This document shows positions 1 through 8,332 of a stretch of 64,000 nt of DNA, in pieces. The stretch comes from Phenylobacterium sp. Its GTDB lineage: Bacteria > Pseudomonadota > Alphaproteobacteria > Caulobacterales > Caulobacteraceae. Position 1 is the first letter of the stretch; every line of letters begins with the position of its first letter. The DNA lies in assembly GCA_017991675.1 (NCBI GenBank), contig JAGOQB010000001.1:186001-250000 (forward strand), given 5' to 3'. A program made the translations under genes and the position numbers. The notes under the pieces are model-generated. The model was not told where the DNA came from. It ran no database searches and saw only the letters and a list, made by a program, of their open reading frames with translations.

Positions 1-277
1 CGGGCGCGTCCACCTGATCGAGGCGGTCGGCACCGCGGCGCAGGCGGCCACTCAGATCCAGCTGTTCCGCTCGGCCGGCGACGGCGTCGCCAAGCGGTTC
101 CTTCGTGCCAAGGCGTTTCCGGCGTTCGCGATCAACAACACCGGCGATGCCCTACCGAACGAGCTGCCCTTCACCGACCTGAAGTCGATCACCCTCGAGC
201 CGAACGAGAAGCTCTGGGCGGGCTCGCCGGTCGCCGTCACCGGCATCAACGTCAACGTCGAGGGCGCGGACTACTGA
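1..277 (+). CDS. Phage protein, 3' part only (unknown function)
   Basis: Open from the left edge in the frame whose first complete codon is at base 2, giving 91 residues and a TGA stop at 275-277. The stop overlaps the ATG of the next gene, so the two are translationally coupled. The sequence is a mixed alpha/beta stretch ending in AGSPVAVTGINVNVEGADY, with no motif I can assign. Its position just before fibre genes suggests a virion structural or tail-associated protein. The N-terminus is outside the window. Confidence 0.7.
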   Translation, partial: GRVHLIEAVGTAAQAATQIQLFRSAGDGVAKRFLRAKAFPAFAINNTGDALPNELPFTDLKSITLEPNEKLWAGSPVAVTGINVNVEGADY

Positions 278-978
278 TGCGCCCCATGATCGGGCTCCTG
301 GGCCAGCAGCTGGCCCCGCCGCTGGCGCCCCCGCCGAGCCTGGTGGCGCTGCCGTTCGGCCGCCCAGCCGCCCGCAAGGGCCTCAACCTGACCCGGACCG
401 GCGGCCTCCTCAACGTCAGCAGCGAATCCCCGACGATCAGCACCCCGTGGTTCGACGTCCAGGCGAACAACCCTAAGCGCGACAATGCGTTCATGACGTC
501 CTGGACGCAGCTGACCGGCCCCCCCGGCTCCGTTTTCACCGACGGGCCGATGCGCGCCCGGCTGCAGCACGGCTTCAGCTCCCGCAACAGCTATCCGATC
601 AGCTGGCGCTGCGACGTGCTCGACAGGTACGGCCGCCGCGACGCCCTGCAGGTAGACTTCACCCTGTCCTACACGGAGCCGGCCCTGCCACCGCTGTGGG
701 GCTACGGCACGCCAGTCGAGATGCAGATGGCCGCTGTTGATCCCGGCACGCGCCAGGTGACCGTCCACTTCGGGGTCGTCATGACCAGCGGGGTCGCGCC
801 CTTCGAATACGACTGGGGCGGCGGCGACAACCGCTACAGCGCGTCCAACAGCGCCACCCTCGACCTGCCGCTCGGCGCAACCTCGGGATACAATTGGAAC
901 CCGGGTTGCACCGTCAGGGACGCCGCCGGCCAGAGCACCGTGATCGGAACAGGCGGGTTCTTCATCTACCTGATGTGA
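277..978 (+). CDS. Phage hypothetical protein, beta-rich
   Basis: 233 residues; the ATG overlaps the preceding TGA. The composition is rich in Gly, Ser, Thr and aromatic residues, with alternating beta-type stretches. Its C-terminal half (APFEYDWGGGDNRYSASNSA) recalls PKD/Ig-like domains, which are common decorations of tail proteins. No catalytic motif is visible. The gene lies directly upstream of a putative late promoter and the fibre genes, so a minor tail or adhesion role is likely but unproven. Confidence 0.65.
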   Translation: MRPMIGLLGQQLAPPLAPPPSLVALPFGRPAARKGLNLTRTGGLLNVSSESPTISTPWFDVQANNPKRDNAFMTSWTQLTGPPGSVFTDGPMRARLQHGFSSRNSYPISWRCDVLDRYGRRDALQVDFTLSYTEPALPPLWGYGTPVEMQMAAVDPGTRQVTVHFGVVMTSGVAPFEYDWGGGDNRYSASNSATLDLPLGATSGYNWNPGCTVRDAAGQSTVIGTGGFFIYLM

Positions 979-985
979 CCTGGGC

Positions 986-1014
986 GGCGTTGTTTCCTCG
1001 GCATAGACAACGCC
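986..1014 (+). promoter_or_regulatory. Putative Ogr-type activator site for late promoter (fibre operon)
   Basis: Perfect 8-bp inverted repeat GGCGTTGT (986-993) and ACAACGCC (1007-1014) separated by 13 bp, in a 99-bp gap without a gene. The centre (about 1000) is some 55 bp upstream of where transcription would have to begin to serve the ATG at 1078. In P2-like phages the Ogr/Delta activator binds a TGT/ACA dyad about 55 bp upstream of late starts. A second copy with identical spacing lies before gene V. The hairpin has no T-run, which argues against a terminator. Confidence 0.5.
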
Positions 1015-1077
1015 CCCAGCTTAGGCGCCATCAGCCTTCGGCCTTTTCTGCCCCGGTTGCAGCAAAGGGAATTTCCG

Positions 1078-1845
1078 ATGGCGAGCGTCCTGGTCGAGTA
1101 TGTCCTCCTGGATCGCGCCGGAGAGCGTGATCGAAACCCGACCATCCTCCGCGCACCCGTCGGCCACCCCGAATCCCTTCCGGAGATCCTCGACGAGCCG
1201 GTCTTCACCGCCGGCGCGCCCCATTGGGGTAAGGAGCAAGGGGTCATCACCCCCACCGGCTTCGCCCGGGTGACCGTCCTGACCGGCGCCGTGAACTGCG
1301 CCTGGGGCGGCCTGAGCCCCGACCTCGCCAAGTGCGTGCAGTTCGTCGCTGGCGACCCGCCCGCGCTCCTCGAGCTCAAAGCCCTCGACCGGATCGTCTT
1401 CGTCCAGACCACGACCGGCCGCGCCGCCGGCGGAGCCCGCGCCGACCTGCAGCAGCTGGGCAACGACGCGCTCTCGAACATCGCCGCCGCGTTCGCCGGG
1501 CCGTCCGGGATCCTCGTCAGGCCGGCGACCTCCGCGCCGGCCACCACGCCGCCGGTCTCGGGCGTGTTCGCCGCCGACAGCCGAAGCCTCGCCTTCGCCG
1601 CCGATCCCGGCCGCCCGATCAATGTGCGCCTCAGCTCGGCCGCCCCCTGGACCGCCACCATCCGCCTGCTCCGCAAGCTCCCCGGCGAGGATGAGTTTCG
1701 ACCCGTCACCATGATGGGCGCGGCCTGGGCGACCTTCACAGCCCCCCTCAACGAGCCCGTCTGGGAGGAAAGCGAGGCCGGCGCCCTGTTCGTCCTCGAC
1801 TGCGACCACGTCGCCGGCGCCATCGACTACCGGATCAGCCAATGA
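1078..1845 (+). CDS. Phage hypothetical protein, likely tail/fibre-associated
   Basis: 255 residues from the ATG at 1078, chosen because AAAGGGA (1064-1070) sits upstream at a good distance; an in-frame TTG at 1057 is the alternative. The last 95 or so residues (from GVFAADSRSLAFAADPGR) form an alternating beta pattern of the kind seen in phage jelly-roll modules. The middle is Ala/Thr/Pro-rich. It ends overlapping the ATG of the giant fibre gene (1842), implying coupled expression. I do not recognise a known family. Confidence 0.7.
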   Translation: MASVLVEYVLLDRAGERDRNPTILRAPVGHPESLPEILDEPVFTAGAPHWGKEQGVITPTGFARVTVLTGAVNCAWGGLSPDLAKCVQFVAGDPPALLELKALDRIVFVQTTTGRAAGGARADLQQLGNDALSNIAAAFAGPSGILVRPATSAPATTPPVSGVFAADSRSLAFAADPGRPINVRLSSAAPWTATIRLLRKLPGEDEFRPVTMMGAAWATFTAPLNEPVWEESEAGALFVLDCDHVAGAIDYRISQ

Positions 1846-4800
1846 GCATCGACTTCATCGCGCGCGCGATCGCCCAGAAGGCGCTCACGGAGGCCGGCGG
1901 CCCGGGCGCTAGCGCCTATCAGGTGGCCGTCGCCAACGGCTTCGTCGGAACCGAGGCGGACTGGCTGGCCTCGCTGAAGGGCGAGGATGGAGACAGCACG
2001 CCCGGGGCCAGCGCCTATCAGCTGGCCGTCGCCGCCGGTTTCGTGGGAACCCCGGCGCAATGGCTGGCCTCGCTGAAGGGCCAGGACGGGAACAGCACGC
2101 CCGGGGCCAGCGCCTATCAGATCGCCGTCGCCAATGGCTTCGTTGGAACTGAAGCCGCGTGGCTGGCCTCGCTGAAGGGCGCGGATGGCGCTGACGGCGA
2201 TCCTGACGGTATGGCCGCGCTGCAGGCCCAGCTGCAGGCCGCGCTGGGGCGCATCGATCTGCTGGAGAGCCCTGACGCCCTGCCCCCGCTCGCGATCGTT
2301 CCCGCCACCGTGCCAGAACACGTCCTGCCGGGCACGCCGATCGGCGACCTGGTCGGCCTGCATCCTTTCGAAGTGCTCACCCAGATGAGCGACGCCGGCG
2401 GCCGCGTCATCCTGAATGAGGACCAGGCCATCGCCGGCCTGGTGGGCTACGACTACGCCGCCGCGCAGCAGCACGTCATCACCGTCCACCGCCAGCTGGC
2501 CAAGCCGGGTCGCCCGGTCATCGACGAACAAGTCGACCTCACGGTCGAGGTCCTGCCCGAGTTGCGCGCCCTGGCCCTTCCGGACTGCGAGTTCGCCGGC
2601 GACCTGGCCGAGGGCGCCGAGCTGCTCAACCTGGGCCCGCCGCTGCCGGGCGAGACCCGCGCCGTCATCCCGGCCGATGGCCGCATCGTCGTCAGCGCCG
2701 GCCGCGACAAGCTGCTCCGCGGTGCGGCCGCCTGGGCGGCCGGGGCCGACCAGCTGACGATCGTCCAGGGCCACCCTACCGCCACCAACTCGCCGCGCGA
2801 GACGCCCTGGAACATCGTCGTGCTCGCCGCCGGCGATGGCGGCGTGCTCGTCACCGCGCCTTCGTTGTCGGGGATCTTCACCCAGGGCAGCACCGTCACG
2901 ATTACCGACGCCGTCTGGGACCAACCGCCGGCGTCGATCGACACCCGCTGGCTGGTCGCCGACAGCCCCGACCAGGTCGGCGCGCCGATCGTCGGTCAGA
3001 CCGCCGAGAATCTGACCTTCGCCGCCGACGTCGTCGACAAATACGTCCGCGCCGGCCAAATCGCCCACCTGGTCGCCGGAGGCGTCAGCGACGAGGCCTT
3101 CACCGATTGGGTCGGTCCGATCGCAGCGCCCTTGAGCATTTCCGGCGCGCCGGCGGCCGAGGTGGCGCGCGGCGACGCCTACACCTTCACGCCGACGATC
3201 GAGGGCGGCCACGGCCCCTACATCGTCACCAACATCGGCACGCCCCTTCCCGCCGGGTGGTCGCTGAACGCCGCCACCGGCGCGGTCTCGACGGAGGACG
3301 CCCAGACCGACCCGAGCAACGTCATCCTGCAGGCGACCGACGTGGACGGCCTCGTGGCCGCGGCCGCGCCGTTCGGCATCGCGCGCCAGCTTCCCCCCAA
3401 GCGATACAACTTTGCTTGGCTGAACACGGCCACTGGCGACGCCTCGTGGAACAATGGCGGCATCGGTCTCGGGACGGATGTCTTCCCGAATGACGACGCC
3501 AACGTCACCAGTCTGCTGCTTCCGAACGCTGACGGTTACCCGCAGGACACCGCCGACGCAGAGCTGCAATTTGGTCGAACCCAAGGCGCCGCCGCATTGG
3601 GCACGAACAACACGGCCGTCCGGGCGGGCGGCGATGTCCTGCTGGCAGGTTACCATATCGCCTCGAGCAACCAGTTCTGGACATTCCGGGTTCCTGGCCC
3701 TGGCGAGTACGACGCCTGGTTCGCCGCAGGGGCGGGGGCGACGACCGGCACCGAAGAAGTGATGCTGTTCGACGGCCTGCACGCCGACCTGACCGCGGCG
3801 GGCCTGACCGGCAAGCCCAAGACCTGGAAGACGGCTGTCGCGGTGGCGATCAACAACATTTTCGTGTCGCTGATAGACCTCTCGGTCTGGAAAGCGGGCA
3901 ACGCCGGCACGAGCGGGGCAGTCGCCCCGTCCGGTGCTGGTCCGACCTTTGCGGACAACGGGATTACCTGGAATCGCCTTCCTCTGAACGCGCTCGAGGT
4001 GTTCCGCGGCACGACCACCGCCGCCAGCCACGTCATCGACCAGAACAACGTCTCCGTACATCCGTCTACATGGCGCCCCCAGACGCCTAGGACCTTCTCA
4101 GTCACTGGCGCACACGGCAGTGGCTTCACTATCTACGTCGACCAGACCAGCCGTCCGCGCTGCTTCAGCTTCCGGGCGAAGGGCGCCGTCCTCGGCGACG
4201 TCGCGTTGATCAACGCCTTCGGCGACAATCTGGGCCAGGCGCCGACCTTCTATGCCAATGAGCCGGCGGGCCGGCGGTCCTACAAGATCGCTCCGACCGG
4301 CGGGAAGAACTCGGTCAGCGCCTACAGCCTCGGCGGCGACCTCGCTCCGTACTTCTCGCTGAACTACTCCGAGGGCTATGTCTGGTTGACGGCCTCGGGT
4401 GTCCGCATGCCCGACCTCCAAGCCGGCCAGCGGTCCCTTGAGATCATCCAGACCGACGCCAACAGCTCGGGAAGCCCGCACAAGACCACGCTCGACTGCA
4501 CCGTGGTCAGCTCGCAGGGGCGGCCGACCGACGTTTCCTATCTGGGCCAGATCACGACCGAGAACTGGCTGACGCGGAAGTACACCCTCGACCGGACCAA
4601 CACGGCCTGGCAGGGCTACGACGGAGTGGCCCCGTTCGTCAGCGACGCCCTGGTGACGACCGTAGCCGAAATGGATGCGGCCCTCGACGCGATCCCACCG
4701 GAACCGGACGGCACGTCCTGGTATCGCATCCGTGTGGGCGCCTCCTTTGCAGGCCGTCGCACGGCGACCTATGCGCGGAATTTCGGTTCGGGCGGGCTGC

Positions 4801-6179
4801 TGATCGAGCCGGCGGCCGGCCAGGACCCCGAGTTCGACATGGCCTTCAGCAACATCATGGTGCACGGCCTGCATGTCCGCGGCCTCAAGATGCCGATGAA
4901 CGCCCAGAACACCGGCCTGATGTACTTCTGGCGCGGCGGCGACCCGGGTCCGACCGGCATCAATGGGTCGGGCAAATTCCCGAAGGTCGTCTTTGAGAAC
5001 AATCGCGGCGGCATCCACTTCCAGCCGGGAAATCTCGAAAGCGAGTGGGCCGCCAAGCACATGGCCTTCATCTACATGACGATCGGCGAGTCGGCGGTCA
5101 TGAAGAACAACCGCTTCGACGGAACGAACGCCGTCTGGCTGCTCTACGGCTTCTACAAGCAGCACTACGAGGGCAACATGTACTCGCGGCTGGCGGCGGA
5201 CGCCTTCGGGCCCGGCCAGTCGGACGGCATGGGCTCGACGATCAACGTCTTCCCGGACAACAACGTCCACATCAACGTCCAGAACGACGGTGTTCAGCGC
5301 GAACTGGACTACCTGGGCTACGCCAGCGGCCAGCACCTCGACATGTGGCAGATCCGGACCTGGAATCAGAACCTGACCAACTGGTTCCCGAACGCCAAGC
5401 CGGACGACAGGGACCTCGCCGACGACCGCTATCGGTACTGGGCCGTGGGTGACCGCTGCCTCAACAACGAGACGCCTACGGCGGCTGTCTATGAGGTCGT
5501 CGCGGTGGCCAAGCCGGACGCCCTGACGGGCGGCGGCACGGGCCCCGAAGGCCACGGTCAGGCCATCGTGGACGGCGACGTCACCTGGAAATGGGTGATG
5601 GACTACGTCTGGGACAACGACATCTACCTGGTCGTAGAGAACTGCGACATCAACTCGGCCTCGCCCATCGCCGGCGTCGCGGCCAGGCAGGCCTTCATCA
5701 ACTCCAACGGCAACCATCGCAGCAAGACGCACCTGGTCTTCAACAACAACGCCTATGGCAGCTACAGCTCCTATGGGATCGGCCAAACCGAAGGCGACAC
5801 CTTCGCCGAGTTCAACACCTTCGTGGGCCCCAGCGAGATTCACCCGAGCAAGACCGCGAACGGCTCCTACATCTGGAACCGCACGGAGGGTCGGATCACT
5901 GCGCTCCACAACGTGGTCCAACTCCCGACGTCGACCGAGGGCGCTGCGAAGAAGCAGGTCTATGACGAGGTCATCGTCCAGTGGAACGCCGCCGCCCCGG
6001 TCGGACGCCGCCCGATCGACGTCCTCGCCGGCGCGTTCGTCCAGGATGCGACCTCGCGCTGGACCTACCCGTCGCTCAGTCTGGCGGGCGGCTACACGCG
6101 GGCGGCCTTCAAGGCCGACATGCGGGCGATCCTGGTCGCCAAGCCCGGCGTCACGGCAGGGATCAGGCCGCCGGCCTAA
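1842..6179 (+). CDS. Large tail fibre / beta-helix host-recognition protein
   Basis: 1445 residues. Residues 21-119 are three 33-residue repeats carrying PGASAYQxAVAxGFVGT and WLASLKGxDG, a motif typical of phage fibre shafts. A short coiled segment follows (about 124-143). A putative Ig/He_PIG-like domain lies near 429-513 (LPAGWSLNAATGAVS). The C-terminal half (about 930-1400) is rich in Asn, Gly and beta strands, like a right-handed beta-helix of the pectate-lyase/tailspike type. Host-receptor binding, possibly with polysaccharide-degrading activity, is inferred. The start overlaps the stop of the upstream gene (ATGA). In P2 the fibre genes follow baseplate genes V-W-J-I, but here the fibre precedes V. 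Confidence 0.8.
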   Translation: MSIDFIARAIAQKALTEAGGPGASAYQVAVANGFVGTEADWLASLKGEDGDSTPGASAYQLAVAAGFVGTPAQWLASLKGQDGNSTPGASAYQIAVANGFVGTEAAWLASLKGADGADGDPDGMAALQAQLQAALGRIDLLESPDALPPLAIVPATVPEHVLPGTPIGDLVGLHPFEVLTQMSDAGGRVILNEDQAIAGLVGYDYAAAQQHVITVHRQLAKPGRPVIDEQVDLTVEVLPELRALALPDCEFAGDLAEGAELLNLGPPLPGETRAVIPADGRIVVSAGRDKLLRGAAAWAAGADQLTIVQGHPTATNSPRETPWNIVVLAAGDGGVLVTAPSLSGIFTQGSTVTITDAVWDQPPASIDTRWLVADSPDQVGAPIVGQTAENLTFAADVVDKYVRAGQIAHLVAGGVSDEAFTDWVGPIAAPLSISGAPAAEVARGDAYTFTPTIEGGHGPYIVTNIGTPLPAGWSLNAATGAVSTEDAQTDPSNVILQATDVDGLVAAAAPFGIARQLPPKRYNFAWLNTATGDASWNNGGIGLGTDVFPNDDANVTSLLLPNADGYPQDTADAELQFGRTQGAAALGTNNTAVRAGGDVLLAGYHIASSNQFWTFRVPGPGEYDAWFAAGAGATTGTEEVMLFDGLHADLTAAGLTGKPKTWKTAVAVAINNIFVSLIDLSVWKAGNAGTSGAVAPSGAGPTFADNGITWNRLPLNALEVFRGTTTAASHVIDQNNVSVHPSTWRPQTPRTFSVTGAHGSGFTIYVDQTSRPRCFSFRAKGAVLGDVALINAFGDNLGQAPTFYANEPAGRRSYKIAPTGGKNSVSAYSLGGDLAPYFSLNYSEGYVWLTASGVRMPDLQAGQRSLEIIQTDANSSGSPHKTTLDCTVVSSQGRPTDVSYLGQITTENWLTRKYTLDRTNTAWQGYDGVAPFVSDALVTTVAEMDAALDAIPPEPDGTSWYRIRVGASFAGRRTATYARNFGSGGLLIEPAAGQDPEFDMAFSNIMVHGLHVRGLKMPMNAQNTGLMYFWRGGDPGPTGINGSGKFPKVVFENNRGGIHFQPGNLESEWAAKHMAFIYMTIGESAVMKNNRFDGTNAVWLLYGFYKQHYEGNMYSRLAADAFGPGQSDGMGSTINVFPDNNVHINVQNDGVQRELDYLGYASGQHLDMWQIRTWNQNLTNWFPNAKPDDRDLADDRYRYWAVGDRCLNNETPTAAVYEVVAVAKPDALTGGGTGPEGHGQAIVDGDVTWKWVMDYVWDNDIYLVVENCDINSASPIAGVAARQAFINSNGNHRSKTHLVFNNNAYGSYSSYGIGQTEGDTFAEFNTFVGPSEIHPSKTANGSYIWNRTEGRITALHNVVQLPTSTEGAAKKQVYDEVIVQWNAAAPVGRRPIDVLAGAFVQDATSRWTYPSLSLAGGYTRAAFKADMRAILVAKPGVTAGIRPPA
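1902..2198 (+). repeat. Three tandem 99-bp repeats in the fibre gene
   Basis: The Tyr codon of the AYQ motif recurs at 1917, 2016 and 2115, giving an exact 99-bp period (33 codons). The copies differ at scattered positions but keep long identical blocks such as tggctggcctcgctgaaggg. Such repeats can expand or contract by recombination without breaking the reading frame. Confidence 0.9.
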
Positions 6180-6186
6180 TCCTGAC

Positions 6187-6215
6187 GGCGTTGTCATAGC
6201 GCCGGAAACAACCGC
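6187..6215 (+). promoter_or_regulatory. Putative Ogr-type activator site for late promoter P-V
   Basis: GGCGTTGT (6187-6194) and ACAAC (6208-6212) with a 13-bp spacer, the same left arm and spacing as the dyad at 986-1014. It lies in the 78-bp gap between the fibre gene and gene V. The centre at about 6201 is roughly 55 bp upstream of the V start region, matching the geometry of Ogr-dependent P2 late promoters. The assignment rests on geometry and repetition and is not proven. Confidence 0.55.
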
Positions 6216-6257
6216 ACCCGCGCGCAAGCCTCCGGGCGCTTCGCCAACGTGCCGGCT

Positions 6258-6749
6258 ATGTCAGAGGACCTCAGCCGTCGCGTTGGCGATCTGGTGCGCA
6301 TCGGCCGGGTGGTCGAGGTGGCCGGCAAGCGCGCGCGCGTCGCGGTCGCCGGCGCTGAGACCGGCCTGATCAAGTTCGGCGCCCTGCGCGCCGGCCGCCT
6401 GAAGGTCTGGGCCCGCCCGCAGGTGGGCGAACAGGTCATGCTGTTCACGCCCGACGGCGACCTCGAGCGCGCGATCGGCGGCCCCGCCGTTCCCATGGCC
6501 GACTTCCCCGACGCCGGCGACGCCGTCGACTTCATCGAGTTCGAGGACGGCGGGCGGATCTCCTACGACCACGACGCCCAGCTGCTGGCCATCACCCTCG
6601 CCGGCGGCGGCCGCGCCGAGATCTGGGCCCCTGGCGGCCTGGTCATCAAGGGCGACGTCCGCGTCGACGGCGACCTGGTCGCCCGTGGCGTCAGTCTGCC
6701 CGGGCACACGCATCCGGACACCGGCCCTCCCGTTGGAGGGTCCGCCTGA
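6258..6749 (+). CDS. V: Baseplate assembly protein V (tail spike)
   Basis: 163 residues from ATG 6258 (an in-frame GTG at 6249 is the alternative). Homologue of P2 gpV, the trimeric membrane-piercing spike at the centre of the baseplate. It has an N-terminal OB-like part (residues 5-90), then the beta-stranded shaft (from about 100; ISYDHDAQLLAITL, AEIWAPGGLVIKGDVRVDGDL). Near the C-terminus it carries HTH in PGHTHPDTGPP, the His-x-His pair that binds the tip iron in P2-like spikes. The stop overlaps the start of W. First gene after the putative late promoter at 6187-6215. Confidence 0.9.
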   Translation: MSEDLSRRVGDLVRIGRVVEVAGKRARVAVAGAETGLIKFGALRAGRLKVWARPQVGEQVMLFTPDGDLERAIGGPAVPMADFPDAGDAVDFIEFEDGGRISYDHDAQLLAITLAGGGRAEIWAPGGLVIKGDVRVDGDLVARGVSLPGHTHPDTGPPVGGSA

Positions 6750-7138
6750 TGCTCGGCATGAACGCCAGGACCGGCGGCCCCCTCGATGGCGACGATCACC
6801 TGCGCCAGTCCATCATCGACATCCTGGTCACGCCGATCGGCTCGCGCGTCATGCGCCGCGACTACGGCTCGGCCCTGTTCGACCTGATCGACCAGCCCGC
6901 CAATGCGCTGACCAAGCTGCGCCTGAGCGCGGCGATCGCCATGGCGCTCATGCGCTGGGAACCGCGGGTCACGCTCAAGAAAATCGACCTGCGCCGCGGC
7001 GACGCCGACGGCCAGTGGATCCTCGAGCTCGAGACCGTTCGCCGTGACGCCGCGCCGGCCAGCACCGCCGAGCGCATGACCCTCCCCCTCCGCTTCAAAG
7101 CGGCCGCACCGCCCACCGTGCGGCCGGCCTACGCCTAA
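6749..7138 (+). CDS. W: Baseplate wedge protein W (gp25-like)
   Basis: 129 residues of the GPW/gp25 family, a wedge component that initiates sheath polymerisation in contractile tails. The core is LRQSIIDILVTPIGSRVMRRDYGS followed by the LxxxIAxALxRWEPRV helix-strand pattern, which is diagnostic. The ATG shares its A with the TGA of V. In P2, J and I would come next; here the sheath gene follows directly after 11 bp. Confidence 0.9.
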   Translation: MLGMNARTGGPLDGDDHLRQSIIDILVTPIGSRVMRRDYGSALFDLIDQPANALTKLRLSAAIAMALMRWEPRVTLKKIDLRRGDADGQWILELETVRRDAAPASTAERMTLPLRFKAAAPPTVRPAYA

Positions 7139-7149
7139 GGAAAACCGCC

Positions 7150-8304
7150 ATGACCGTTCCGCCCTATCACCACGGCGTCCGCGTCCTCGAGGTCAACGAC
7201 GGCCCGCGCCCGCTGCGCCCGGTCGCAACCTCCATTTTCGGGACGGTCTGCACCAGCTCGGACGCCGACGCCGACGTCTTCCCGCTGAACACGCCCGTCC
7301 TGGTGACCGACGTCATGGCCGCCGCCGGCAAGTCCGGCGTGACCGGCACCATGGCCAAGACCCTGCAGACCATCGGCGAGCAGAGCTCCCCGGTCGGCGT
7401 CGTCGTCCGCGTCGCCGCCGGCGAGGACCAGGCCGAGACCGACACCAACGTCATCGGCACGATCGCCGGGGGCCAACGCACCGGCCTCCAGGCGCTGCTG
7501 CAGGCCGAGGCCGTCGCCGGCGTCGTCCCGCGCATCATCGCCCTGCCCGGGCTCGACAGCCCCGCCGTGGCGGCCGCCATGGCCGTCATCCTGCCCAAGC
7601 TCAACGCCTTCGGCTACGCCACCTGCAGCGGCGCCGACACCATTGCCGAGGCGAACACCTACCGCGATGGCTTCTCGGCCCGCGAGCTGATGCTGATCTA
7701 CGGCGAATTCACCGGCTGGTCGGGCCAGGCCGCCGCGGCCGCCCTCGGCCTACGCGCCCGCCTGGACGAGGAGGTGGGCTGGCACAAGTCGATCTCGAAC
7801 GTGCCGGTCGCCGGCGTCACCGGCATCGACCGCTCGATCAGCTGGAACCTGCAGGATCCGTCGACCGACGCCGGCGTGCTGAACCAGGCGGGCATCACCA
7901 CCCTGATCCGCCGCAACGGCTTCAAGTTCTGGGGCTCGCGCACCTGCGCCGAAGACACCCTCTTCCAGTTCGAAACCGCCGTCCGCACCGCCCAGATCCT
8001 GAAGGACACCATCGCCGAAGGCTGCCTGCAGTTCGTCGACAAGCCGCTGCATCCGAGCCTGGCGCGCGACATCATCGAGTCGATCAACGCAAGCTTCCGC
8101 GGCCTGAAGGCGGCCGGCTACATCCTCGGCGCGACCGCCTGGCTGAACGAGCAGCTGAACACGCCCGACGCCTTGGCCAGCGGCGCCCTGCAGATCGACT
8201 ACGACTTCACCCCGGTCCCGCCGCTGGAGAACCTGCTCCTGCGCCAGCGGATCACCGATCGCTACATGGCCGACTTCGCCAACCGCGTGGCCCTGGGCCG
8301 CTAA
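7150..8304 (+). CDS. FI: Major tail sheath protein FI
   Basis: 384 residues, the expected size for P2 FI-type contractile sheath. Typical features are the opening HGVRVLEVNDGPRPLRPVAT with residues around IFGTVCTSSD, a central region with DRSISWNLQDPSTDAGVLN, and KFWGSRTCAED followed by a C-terminal YDFTPVPPLENLLLRQRITD strand. The sheath contracts around the tube to drive DNA delivery. AAGG 9 bp upstream of the ATG is the ribosome site. It is followed by the tube gene after 28 bp. Confidence 0.93.
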   Translation: MTVPPYHHGVRVLEVNDGPRPLRPVATSIFGTVCTSSDADADVFPLNTPVLVTDVMAAAGKSGVTGTMAKTLQTIGEQSSPVGVVVRVAAGEDQAETDTNVIGTIAGGQRTGLQALLQAEAVAGVVPRIIALPGLDSPAVAAAMAVILPKLNAFGYATCSGADTIAEANTYRDGFSARELMLIYGEFTGWSGQAAAAALGLRARLDEEVGWHKSISNVPVAGVTGIDRSISWNLQDPSTDAGVLNQAGITTLIRRNGFKFWGSRTCAEDTLFQFETAVRTAQILKDTIAEGCLQFVDKPLHPSLARDIIESINASFRGLKAAGYILGATAWLNEQLNTPDALASGALQIDYDFTPVPPLENLLLRQRITDRYMADFANRVALGR

Positions 8305-8332
8305 CCCCACCAGCTAGATCCGGAGACCGCCG

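Noticed and set aside
1827..4061. Very long minus-strand open frame under the fibre gene
   Set aside because: Low-complexity Arg/Gly/Ala translation caused by high GC third positions of the fibre gene; no ribosome site or recognisable domain.
986..6215. Reading the two GTTGT/ACAAC dyads as ends of an invertible fibre segment
   Set aside because: The left arms are in the same orientation (GGCGTTGT in both), no recombinase of the Gin/Hin type is nearby, and the segment contains complete coupled genes rather than split fibre ends.
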